DNA of 64,000 nucleotides from the NCBI GenBank assembly GCA_001983455.1, contig LJDB01000064.1, positions 62,001 through 126,000 on the forward strand, written 5' to 3'. The notes under the pieces are model-generated. The model saw only the letters and a list, made by a program, of their open reading frames with translations, did not search any database and was not told the DNA's origin. Numbering within the stretch: position 1 is the first letter of the stretch; each line of letters starts with the position of its first letter. The position numbers were made by a program, and so were the translations under genes. Below, piece by piece: positions 42,029 through 49,936 of the stretch. Source of the stretch: Candidatus Epulonipiscium fishelsonii. GTDB taxonomy: Bacteria > Bacillota > Clostridia > Lachnospirales > Cellulosilyticaceae.

Positions 42029-43171
42029 ATGAGAAAAAAACTTATTTTATCAGTGCTAAGTATGATAATGCTTACAGGATGTGGAGGAAGTACTGCTGAT
42101 GAAGCAACTACGGAAGTTACACAGGATTATGTGCAAGAAATCTTTGGAGATATTGAACCATTAGCTGAGCCTGCAACTTTAAATATAGGACTTATAAGTG
42201 CTAGTACATATGGAATTACAAATCACTTAATTGAAAAATTAGGTGGTGCTGAATATGTTAACCTAGATACTAATACTAATGTATTTGGTAGCGGTCCAAT
42301 TGTAATTGAAGCTATGGCTTCAGGTGATTGTGAAGTTGGTATTTATGGTATAGGAGGAATATTGGCTGGAACAATCGGCCAAGATATTGTAAATATTGGT
42401 GCAAGTGCAAGAGATTATCACGCATTACAATTTTTTGCACCAAATGACTCTCCAATTGTTGCTGCAGGTCAAGTAACCCCTTCTGCTCCAGAGCTTTATG
42501 GAACACCAGAGCTTTGGAAGGGTCAAGAAGTATTTGTCCCAGTTGGAACAAATCTTCATTATGTTTTAAGCAAAGGCTTAGAGCATTTTGGACTTACAAC
42601 AGATGATGTAAAATTAACTCATATGGAAGTTCCAAATATCAACACTGCACTGCGTGCTGGCCAATGTGAAGTAGGTGGCGTTTGGACTAATTATGCATAT
42701 GGAGATCTAAATGAAAATAATACGCCTGTTATAAAAACAGATGATATAGGTGCTATATTATTGGCAGGGTTATCAGCAACACAAACTGCTATTGATGAAA
42801 AACCTGAAGCAATACAAAAGTGGATGGAGCTATACTTTGCAGTGGTGGATTGGACTTATGCAAGTGAGGAAAATTTAAATCAAGTAATGGAATGGTTTAT
42901 TGAATGGAATGAAGAAAACGGTATTGCTAGTTTAGAATCAGAGATTGCAGCACATATGAAATATCAAAAACCATACACATTAGAAGAAAATATAGAGATG
43001 TTTACTACTTTATCTGAGAATGGAAACTATAATAAGTTTCTTGAGTATAATGTAGATCCGTTGAAATTCTATATTGATCAGGGAAATTATAAACCAGAGG
43101 ACATGGATAAGTTTCTTGATCCTGCTTACTTAAACACTACATTTTTAGATAATTTAGCAAAACAACAATAG
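42029..43171 (+). CDS. SsuA/THI5-like ABC substrate-binding lipoprotein, paralogue 3
   Basis: The 380-residue lipoprotein (SMIMLTGCGG, cysteine near residue 19) is closest to paralogue 2, including nearly identical DNA at the 3' end (FYIDQGNY... KFLDPAYLNTTFLDNLA). That points to a recent duplication or gene conversion. The ligand loop reads GIYGIGGILAG. TAGGAG precedes the ATG. It is followed 35 bases later by the first permease gene. Confidence 0.88.
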   Translation: MRKKLILSVLSMIMLTGCGGSTADEATTEVTQDYVQEIFGDIEPLAEPATLNIGLISASTYGITNHLIEKLGGAEYVNLDTNTNVFGSGPIVIEAMASGDCEVGIYGIGGILAGTIGQDIVNIGASARDYHALQFFAPNDSPIVAAGQVTPSAPELYGTPELWKGQEVFVPVGTNLHYVLSKGLEHFGLTTDDVKLTHMEVPNINTALRAGQCEVGGVWTNYAYGDLNENNTPVIKTDDIGAILLAGLSATQTAIDEKPEAIQKWMELYFAVVDWTYASEENLNQVMEWFIEWNEENGIASLESEIAAHMKYQKPYTLEENIEMFTTLSENGNYNKFLEYNVDPLKFYIDQGNYKPEDMDKFLDPAYLNTTFLDNLAKQQ

Positions 43172-43206
43172 TAATTGTGATTTTATTTAAATATAAGGAG
43201 GCAACA

Positions 43207-43986
43207 ATGAGGGGAAAAAATACATCTTTTATTAACTGGGGATTGCCTGTAATAACTGTATTAAGTTTTTTGTTTGTATGGCAGATATTAGTTATGTATG
43301 GGTTTATTTCTGCAAAAACATTATCTACACCACTTCAAGTTTTTGAAACATTGATTGCAAAATTTAGTGACACCAGTCCAGACGGTGCTACCTTACAACA
43401 GCACATATTGCAAAGTTTAAAAATAGCATTATCAGGACTAATACTTGGAATATTAGTTGGAACACCGTTAGGTTTACTTATGGGTTGGTATAAAACAGTT
43501 GACCGACTAGTAAAACCTATATTTGAGTTAATAAGACCAATACCTCCAATTGCTTGGATACCACTAACAATTTTATGGGTTGGAGTAGGAGACTTCGCTA
43601 AAATATGTATTATCTTTTTATCAGCATTCATTCCATGTGTGTTAAATTCACAAGCAGGTATTAGACAAACAGCACCAGTGCTTATAAACATGTCTAAAAC
43701 TTTTGGTGCAAGCAATTTTGAAATATTTTATAGTATTGGAGTTCCTTCTGCTATACCTATGATATTTGCTGGAATTCGTATAGCACTAGGAAATGCTTGG
43801 AGTACATTGGTTGCAGCTGAACTACTTGCAGCTAATATGGGTCTTGGATATATGATAACAATGGGAAGACAATTCCAACGTATTGATATTATTATTACAG
43901 GTATGATGACAATTGGATTGTTAGGATTTATAATCACTACTATATTTGGAAAAATAGAAAAAAGTATGATGAAAGGAAGGGTGTAA
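43207..43986 (+). CDS. ABC transporter permease 1 (SsuC/TauC-like)
   Basis: The 259 residues form a typical six-helix importer permease of the nitrate/sulfonate/taurine family. PIFELIRPIPPIAWIPLTILWVGVG (about residues 107-131) is the family signature. The cytoplasmic EAA-type loop for ATPase contact lies in KTFGASNFEIFYSIGVPSAIPMIFAGIR (about residues 169-196). The ATG at 43207 is chosen for its AAGGAGG site. A GTG ten codons upstream has none. It ends two bases before permease 2, so the two permeases probably form a heterodimer. Confidence 0.9.
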   Translation: MRGKNTSFINWGLPVITVLSFLFVWQILVMYGFISAKTLSTPLQVFETLIAKFSDTSPDGATLQQHILQSLKIALSGLILGILVGTPLGLLMGWYKTVDRLVKPIFELIRPIPPIAWIPLTILWVGVGDFAKICIIFLSAFIPCVLNSQAGIRQTAPVLINMSKTFGASNFEIFYSIGVPSAIPMIFAGIRIALGNAWSTLVAAELLAANMGLGYMITMGRQFQRIDIIITGMMTIGLLGFIITTIFGKIEKSMMKGRV

Positions 43987-43988
43987 AC

Positions 43989-44762
43989 ATGAAAAAGGAA
44001 AATAGTTTATTAATAACAATATTACCTGTTATATCTATTTTAATATTATTTGGACTATGGTTATTTGCTTCAAGTCAAAATGGTGAGCTTGTTCCTACAC
44101 CCTTAAAAGTTTGGGATAGACTATTATTGCTGTTTGAAAAACCAGTTAGCGGATATAACTTGTTTGGACATATATTTGTAAGTTTAAGACGTGTAGTTAT
44201 TGCTCTTTTATTTTCTATTACAATAGGTATTCTTATGGGTATAGCTATTGGATGGAGTAGAGTAGCAAGCAAAACTATAGGAGTATTATTTGAATTAATA
44301 AGACCAATTCCTCCAATTGCTTGGATTTCAATTATAGTAATGTGGTTTGGGATAGGAGAAATGTCAAAAATAGTTATGGTATTTATAGGTACATTAATGC
44401 CAATAGTTATCAATACTTATACAGGAATAAAAATGGTTGATAGTTCGTTAATAGATGTTGCAGACACATTCCAAGCAACAGAAAGACAGTTATTGACGGA
44501 AATTGCAATTCCTTCTGCACTTCCTTCAATTATGGCTGGTATAAGAAACGCTATCGGAGTTGGTTGGATGGTTGTTCTTGCAGCTGAAATGATTGGAGCA
44601 AAAGAAGGTGTAGGATTTTTGATAACAAGAGGTTCAGAGTTTTTTGATATTCCTCTAATTATGGTAGGAATGATTGCCATAGGAATAGTTGGAGCATTGT
44701 TGTCAGCAGGAGTAGAATTGTTAGAAAGGAAGATGTGTCCATGGGCGTACAGAATGGAGTAA
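43989..44762 (+). CDS. ABC transporter permease 2 (SsuC/TauC-like)
   Basis: The 257-residue homologue of permease 1 has the same FELIRPIPPIAWISIIVMWFGIGEM core (about residues 100-123). Its EAA-type loop is DTFQATERQLLTEIAIPSALPSIMAGIR. It starts almost directly after permease 1 and its 3' end overlaps the first ATPase gene by about 22 bases, indicating coupled translation. The presence of two diverged permeases matches two diverged ATPases downstream. Confidence 0.9.
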   Translation: MKKENSLLITILPVISILILFGLWLFASSQNGELVPTPLKVWDRLLLLFEKPVSGYNLFGHIFVSLRRVVIALLFSITIGILMGIAIGWSRVASKTIGVLFELIRPIPPIAWISIIVMWFGIGEMSKIVMVFIGTLMPIVINTYTGIKMVDSSLIDVADTFQATERQLLTEIAIPSALPSIMAGIRNAIGVGWMVVLAAEMIGAKEGVGFLITRGSEFFDIPLIMVGMIAIGIVGALLSAGVELLERKMCPWAYRME

Positions 44763-45511
44763 CACTAGAAGTTAGAAATATAACGAAGAAGTTTATAGAA
44801 AATGATCAAGAAAGTTTAGTCGTTGATAATGTATCATTTACCGTACAAAAAAATGAGTTTTTAGTTATTTTAGGACCGGGATATTGCGGTAAAACTGTTT
44901 TACTAAACATGATTATGGGGCTAATTCAACCAACAAGTGGAGAAGTATTACTTGACGGAGAAGTTATTACTAAGGAAAAAATGGGCAATAAATTTAGTAT
45001 GGTGTTTCAAAAATTAGGACTTATGCCTTGGAAAACTGTATTGGAAAATGTAGAACTTGGGCCAAAAATTCGTGGTGAAGCTAAATCTACAAGAAGAGAA
45101 AAAGCACAAAAATATATTGAGCTAGTTGGGCTAAAAGGGTTTGAAAATAGCTTTCCACACCAACTATCTGGAGGAATGAAACAACGTGTTGGTATTGCAC
45201 GTGCTTATGCAAATGAGCCCGAGATATTAATAATGGATGAACCTTTTGGTCAGTTAGATGCTCAAACAAGATATAATATGGAAGAAGAACTAGTTAGAGT
45301 TTCTCAAGCTGAAAAAAGAACAACCATATTTGTTACTAACAACATTGAAGAAGCAGCATATCTTGGCGATAGAATATTATTACTTACACAATGTCCTGCT
45401 AAGGTAAAAGAAATTTATAATATAGATATTCCAAGACCAAGAGTCATGACTAGCATGGAATTTTTACATCTTAGAAAAGAAATTTCTAATAATACAGATT
45501 TAGCACTATAG
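44741..45511 (+). CDS. ABC transporter ATP-binding protein 1 (SsuB/TauB-like, altered H-loop)
   Basis: The 256 residues form an importer ATPase. The Walker A motif is GPGYCGKT (about residues 45-52, with the usual GKST altered). The Q-loop is MVFQKLG, the signature LSGGMKQR is intact (about 142-149), and Walker B is ILIMDEPF (about 162-169). The switch histidine normally found in VTHDIEEA is replaced by asparagine (VTNNIEEA, about residue 200). A GTG six bases upstream of the chosen ATG is an alternative start. The AAAGGA site fits either. It likely pairs with ATP-binding protein 2, whose signature motif is altered instead. Confidence 0.92.
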   Translation: MGVQNGVTLEVRNITKKFIENDQESLVVDNVSFTVQKNEFLVILGPGYCGKTVLLNMIMGLIQPTSGEVLLDGEVITKEKMGNKFSMVFQKLGLMPWKTVLENVELGPKIRGEAKSTRREKAQKYIELVGLKGFENSFPHQLSGGMKQRVGIARAYANEPEILIMDEPFGQLDAQTRYNMEEELVRVSQAEKRTTIFVTNNIEEAAYLGDRILLLTQCPAKVKEIYNIDIPRPRVMTSMEFLHLRKEISNNTDLAL

Positions 45512-45523
45512 GGAGGCGAAAAC

Positions 45524-46264
45524 ATGAAACCAGACAAAATCGAAGTTAAGGGACTAAGCAAGTCATATGGAGATTTAAAGGTATTAAACGACTTAAATTT
45601 TTCTATTAAAAAAGGAGAGTTTATAGTAGTTGTTGGGCCAACTGGGTGTGGAAAAACAACTTTTCTTAATCTTTTAACTAGGATTATTCAACCTACTTCA
45701 GGTGACTTATATATTGACGGAGAGCCAGCAGACCCTAAAAAACATAACTTATCTTTTGCTTTTCAAGAACCCTCCGCTATTCCTTGGCTTACAGTTGAAG
45801 GTAACATTCAATTTGGCTTGAAAGTAAAAAAATATTCTAAGAAAGAAATAGCTGAAAGAACAGATAAAATAATAACATTATTAGGATTGGAGCAATTTAG
45901 ATATCAATATCCAAGACAGCTATCTGTAAGTTGTGAACAACGTGTTATAATCGGTAGAGCATTTGCATTATATCCAGACTTATTATTAATGGATGAACCA
46001 TATGGTCAGATGGATATAAAGATGAGATATTATTTAGAAGACGAAGTTCTAAAAATTTGGAAAGAACTCGAAAGTACAGTTGTATTTATTACTCATAATG
46101 TAGAAGAAGCAGTATATTTAGCTGAAAAAATTATTATCTTATCAAACAAACCAACTACTATAAAGGAAGTGGTGGAAATAAATATTCCACGTCCAAGAGA
46201 TTTTACATCTCCTGAATTTGTTGAAATGAGAGAATACATTACAAGTCAAATTAAATGGTGGTAA
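45524..46264 (+). CDS. ABC transporter ATP-binding protein 2 (SsuB/TauB-like, altered signature motif)
   Basis: The 246 residues have an intact Walker A GPTGCGKTT (38-46), Q-loop FAFQEPS, Walker B LLLMDEP (about 152-158) and switch histidine H191 (ITHNVEEA). The ABC signature LSGGQ is changed to LSVSC (133-137). Together with ATP-binding protein 1 this would give one consensus and one degenerate ATP site. GGGAGG precedes the ATG, and a terminator follows 15 bases after the stop. It is the last gene of the operon. Confidence 0.92.
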   Translation: MKPDKIEVKGLSKSYGDLKVLNDLNFSIKKGEFIVVVGPTGCGKTTFLNLLTRIIQPTSGDLYIDGEPADPKKHNLSFAFQEPSAIPWLTVEGNIQFGLKVKKYSKKEIAERTDKIITLLGLEQFRYQYPRQLSVSCEQRVIIGRAFALYPDLLLMDEPYGQMDIKMRYYLEDEVLKIWKELESTVVFITHNVEEAVYLAEKIIILSNKPTTIKEVVEINIPRPRDFTSPEFVEMREYITSQIKWW

Positions 46265-46278
46265 CTATAGTATAATCT

Positions 46279-46317
46279 AAAGGAGCACAAAGTACTAACA
46301 GTGCAAAGTGCTCCTTT
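46279..46317 (+). terminator. Terminator of the ABC transporter operon
   Basis: AAAGGAGCAC (46279-46288) pairs perfectly with GTGCTCCTTT (46308-46317). Confidence 0.85.
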
Positions 46318-46367
46318 ACAAACTCATATGTTTATATGTGAACCATTTTAATTGAAGGGAGCACATA

Positions 46368-47312
46368 ATGTTAGAAATGATTGGTAAGGTATTGCCTATA
46401 ATAATATTGTTTAGTATAGGTGTATGGTTTAAGTACTCAAATTTTATTTTAGATCAAAGTATGAGAGATATAAAAAAGATAGTTATAAATGTTGCATTAC
46501 CTTGTGTGTTGTGTAATACTTTTTTAGACATGAATATAAAACCTGAACATGGAATGTTAGCTATTTTAACACTCATATTATTGTTTTTATTTATGGCATG
46601 TAGTAAATTATTAAATTCTATCCCTATATTGCATTATAAATATAATGTGTACGTAAGTACTGGATATGGCTTTGGACTAATGGGTATGACTTTATTTATA
46701 ATGATGTTTGGTGAAGAAAACCTTGAAATGTTTTCTGTTATGGGTTTAGCTCATGAATTTTTTATATGGATTGTGTATTATATTATGTTTAGAATAGAAA
46801 TGAAAAATGAAAAAATAGACGTATATATGTTTATTAATGTTTTTAAGTCCCCTATAATATTGGGTATTTTAATTGGCCTTTTAGCAAACTTTACTGGTGT
46901 ATATACATATTTAAATGCAAATCCAATCGGACAAGGCATTTTCAATACTATGGATTATTTGTCTAATATTTCAGCACCATTTATATTAATTAGTCTAGGA
47001 TATGGAACGGAAATTAATAAAAACTATTTAGGAAAGAGTTTTAAATTAATATTACTTAGAGCTATAACTATAATTTCTGTTGGAATAGCTGTTAAGGTTT
47101 TATTGATAGATAATTTGATGCCTTATAGTTTATTATTAGATGTATCATATATAGCATTTTTAGCTATGCCACCAATGCTTGTTTTGCCACTTTTGATTTC
47201 TCAAATTGAAGGTGAAAAAGAACATGAAGAAATTGTAAGCAGTGCAATGGGAATTTGCTCAATTTTAAATATTATAATATTTATTCTAATTGCTTTCACA
47301 ATGCCACTATAA
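46368..47312 (+). CDS. AEC (auxin efflux carrier) family transporter
   Basis: The 314 residues with about ten membrane helices match the AEC family, bacterial carriers of organic acids such as malate or malonate, or of other anions. NVALPCVLCNTFL near residue 42 is the conserved first-repeat motif. SPIILGILIGLLANFTG near residue 162 starts the second repeat, with SAPFILISLGYGTEINK near residue 205 as its broken helix. The substrate is unknown. AAGGGAG precedes the ATG. It lies just after the ABC operon terminator but might serve the same pathway, for instance by exporting an acidic product. Confidence 0.85.
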   Translation: MLEMIGKVLPIIILFSIGVWFKYSNFILDQSMRDIKKIVINVALPCVLCNTFLDMNIKPEHGMLAILTLILLFLFMACSKLLNSIPILHYKYNVYVSTGYGFGLMGMTLFIMMFGEENLEMFSVMGLAHEFFIWIVYYIMFRIEMKNEKIDVYMFINVFKSPIILGILIGLLANFTGVYTYLNANPIGQGIFNTMDYLSNISAPFILISLGYGTEINKNYLGKSFKLILLRAITIISVGIAVKVLLIDNLMPYSLLLDVSYIAFLAMPPMLVLPLLISQIEGEKEHEEIVSSAMGICSILNIIIFILIAFTMPL

Positions 47313-47340
47313 TGAATACGTTTATATTCAATAATGACGA

Positions 47341-47378
47341 AAAAATAAAGAAACTAGAGTTCTAGTTTCTTTATTTTT
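47341..47378. terminator. Bidirectional terminator
   Basis: A near-perfect 18-bp palindrome arm pair (AAAAATAAAGAAACTAGA and its complement) with a two-base loop lies between convergent genes. Confidence 0.92.
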
Positions 47379-47398
47379 AATGTAACTATAGTACAAAA

Positions 47399-48511
47399 TT
47401 AGTTAGTAATTGTTAGTTGTGTATCAAGGTCAAATAGATGAATTTTACTTACTTCAATTCCTAATTTTACTGTGCTTCCTGCTCCAGCTTTGCAACTTGG
47501 GTCTACTCTTCCAGTCATGTTTGTTCCTTCACATACCATATATAAATATGTTTCAGCACCTAACATTTCTGTAACTTCAACTTTTGCAGAAACAACGGCA
47601 TACTTTGGAACTTCTGATGCAACAACTGTATCCATATCAGCTGTATGCTCTGGGCGAATTCCCATCATTATATTTTTACCAACATAGCCTTCCAGTTTTT
47701 CTGTTTTACTTGGTGGTAAAACAACTTTTGATTGACCAAAAGTAAGAATAAATTGGTCGCCTTCTTTTGTTACTTTAGTTTCAATAAAGTTCATTTGAGG
47801 AGAACCTATAAATCCAGCTACAAATAGATTTTTTGGTTCAGCATATAGTTTTGCAGGTGAATCAACTTGTTGGGTAATTCCATCTTTTAAAACAACAATT
47901 CGTGTTCCAAGTGTCATAGCTTCAACTTGGTCATGTGTAACATAAATAAATGTAGTTTGTAATCTTTGGTGTAATTTTGAAATTTCTGTTCTCATTTGAA
48001 CACGAAGTTTTGCATCAAGGTTTGATAATGGTTCATCCATCAAGAATACTTTTGGTTCACGAACAATTGCACGCCCCATAGCCACACGTTGTCTTTGCCC
48101 ACCTGAAAGAGCTTTTGGTTTTCTATCCAAACATTGATCAATATCAAGAATTTTAGCTGCTTCACGTACTCTCCTATCAATTTCTTCTTTTGGAGTTTTA
48201 CGCAACTTCAACCCAAACGCCATATTGTCATATACAGTCATATGAGGGTATAATGCATAATTTTGGAAAACCATAGCTATGTCACGATCTTTTGGTGCAA
48301 CATCATTACAAAGTTTATCTCCAATATATAATTCACCACTAGTGATTTCTTCAAGTCCAGCTATCATACGTAAAGTTGTAGATTTTCCACATCCAGATGG
48401 TCCTACAAATATAATAAATTCTTTATCTTCTATGTCTAAACAAAAATCCTTTACCGCCTTAAATCCATTTGAATATTCTTTACATATGTTTGTTAATTTT
48501 AAACCCGCCAT
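47399..48511 (-). CDS. UgpC/MsmX-type sugar ABC transporter ATP-binding protein
   Basis: The 370 residues are an importer ATPase of the carbohydrate-uptake type. They show Walker A GPSGCGKST (about residues 36-44), signature LSGGQRQR (about 134-141), Walker B VFLMDEP (about 154-160), switch histidine in VTHDQ and a C-terminal regulatory OB-type domain (about 240-370, with IRPEH). No permease or binding-protein gene is next to it. In Bacillota such stand-alone ATPases (MsmX, MsmK) energise several sugar importers encoded elsewhere, and that is the likely role here. GGAGG precedes the ATG. Confidence 0.93.
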   Translation of the reverse strand: MAGLKLTNICKEYSNGFKAVKDFCLDIEDKEFIIFVGPSGCGKSTTLRMIAGLEEITSGELYIGDKLCNDVAPKDRDIAMVFQNYALYPHMTVYDNMAFGLKLRKTPKEEIDRRVREAAKILDIDQCLDRKPKALSGGQRQRVAMGRAIVREPKVFLMDEPLSNLDAKLRVQMRTEISKLHQRLQTTFIYVTHDQVEAMTLGTRIVVLKDGITQQVDSPAKLYAEPKNLFVAGFIGSPQMNFIETKVTKEGDQFILTFGQSKVVLPPSKTEKLEGYVGKNIMMGIRPEHTADMDTVVASEVPKYAVVSAKVEVTEMLGAETYLYMVCEGTNMTGRVDPSCKAGAGSTVKLGIEVSKIHLFDLDTQLTITN

Positions 48512-49004
48512 TTATATTTCCTCCTTCTAAAATGTAGACAACACTGTCTATATGTTTTGCAAAAACTTAAATAGTCTTTGTTACTCTTAATTAATACTCT
48601 ATTTTTCTTTACTGTTAATTATAAAGCTTATCTTTAAATATTAATGAAATGAGAAAAAAGTTTTAACTTGATTCCTCTTCCTCTCAACTGTATTAACTAT
48701 ACTACATTTATTTTATTGTGGCTATACGCTATTTTTATAAAAAGCTTAATTTTATTTTAGTTATAATCTATAGACTAATTTTGTAATTAGACAAATTTAT
48801 ATATGTACTTCTGTTGAAAAAGCTACTTATAGCTTTCTCATTTACCGTCTTATATTAAATTTAGTAATGTTATTGTTAAATCATTTAACTTTTTTACTAA
48901 CATAAAAATTGTAAAAATCACTTTCTTATTATTAAAAAGTGACTTTTTTAGCTAATTTTAACATTTTTAATAGCAAATATCTTTTATAAATTTGGATGTT
49001 ATTT
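48512..49004. other. Intergenic region upstream of the UgpC/MsmX-type gene
   Basis: This AT-rich stretch holds the leader of the ATPase gene, a small hairpin (GAAAAAGCTA/TAGCTTTCTC, about 48816-48840) and the terminator at 48913-48949. No gene is supported. Confidence 0.5.
48913..48949 (-). terminator. Terminator downstream of the TagA-type gene
   Basis: AAAATCACTTT pairs with AAAGTGACTTTT around a 10-base loop, with T-runs on both strands. It lies 56 bases after the stop of the glycosyltransferase gene. Confidence 0.75.
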
Positions 49005-49748
49005 TTATACATGCCTATTTTTGCTAAATTTTAAAACTTCGATTAAAAATTTTGGTAAAACTACCATACGTTTAAGCCGTGTGGGTTGTCTAAATAATCG
49101 ATAGAGCCATTCTAATCCAAATTTTATAAATATTTTTGGTGCTCGTTTTATTGTCCCAGACATAACATCAAAACTTCCACCAACTCCAACGGCAACCTTT
49201 ATATTTTTTAATAAATATTCATTTTGTCTAATCCAGATTTCTTGTTTTGGTGAACCAAGACCCACAAGTAATATATTTGCATTTGAATTATTAATTTTTT
49301 CTATTATTCTATAAGATTCCTTTGCTTCAAAGTATCCATCATTATATCCTACTATTTTTATATTTGGATGTTTACAGCTCATTTTTTTAGCCGCTAATTT
49401 TGCTATATTGGATTTGCCTCCTAGAAAGAAATATTTATACTCACCATTTCTACTTTGCTTCATTGTGTTTTGTATTAAATCATATCCAGCAACTCTTTGA
49501 GATAAACCTTTATCATAAAGAATTTTTGACGCAATAACTACACCTATTCCATCTGGAATAACTAGGTCTGCATGATTTAATATATTTCTTAACTTCTCGT
49601 CTTCTGTGGCTCTCATAATTATTTCTGGATTTGGAGTACATATTAATTTTAGTTTATCTTGTTCCATAAATTTTTTAAATTTTATAACAGCCTTTTTCAT
49701 ATCTATATTATCAATACGTGTTCCAAGTATATTTATTCTTTTTTGCAT
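49005..49748 (-). CDS. WecG/TagA/CpsF family glycosyltransferase
   Basis: The 247 residues match the GT26 family. TagA adds N-acetylmannosamine to undecaprenyl-PP-GlcNAc in wall teichoic acid linkage-unit synthesis, and relatives act in enterobacterial common antigen or capsule pathways. Conserved segments are TPNPEIIMRA (about residues 38-47), DLVIPDGIGVV (about 61-71), RVAGYDL (about 85-91), FFLGG (about 108-112) and LLVGLGSPKQEIWI (about 160-173), plus the basic C-terminal region EWLYRLFRQPTRLKR needed for membrane association. It is a single gene here, so which polymer it serves is open. Confidence 0.93.
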   Translation of the reverse strand: MQKRINILGTRIDNIDMKKAVIKFKKFMEQDKLKLICTPNPEIIMRATEDEKLRNILNHADLVIPDGIGVVIASKILYDKGLSQRVAGYDLIQNTMKQSRNGEYKYFFLGGKSNIAKLAAKKMSCKHPNIKIVGYNDGYFEAKESYRIIEKINNSNANILLVGLGSPKQEIWIRQNEYLLKNIKVAVGVGGSFDVMSGTIKRAPKIFIKFGLEWLYRLFRQPTRLKRMVVLPKFLIEVLKFSKNRHV

Positions 49749-49854
49749 GTTTTCACCCTTATATTATTAAATAATAAAAGCATTTTCAAATAGTATACGG
49801 CATAAAGTAATAAAATTATACATTATATTGGCTAAAAATAGTTGTGCATAATAC

Positions 49855-49894
49855 CAGATTTAGTCAAATTGTTGCTAAATCCGTTATCACGAAT
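49855..49894. repeat. Dispersed palindromic repeat, family A, copy near 49.9 kb
   Basis: CAGATTTAG (49855-49863) faces CTAAATCCGTTATCACGAAT (49875-49894), next to the terminator of the surface-protein gene. Confidence 0.65.
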
Positions 49895-49926
49895 AAAAGG
49901 GACGCAATCTGATTGCATCCCTTTTT
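49895..49926 (-). terminator. Terminator of the Pro/Glu/Thr-repeat surface-protein gene
   Basis: AAAAGGGACGCAATC pairs with GATTGCATCCCTTTTT with one mismatch. It lies 10 bases after the stop. Confidence 0.9.
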
Positions 49927-49936
49927 ATAATAATAT

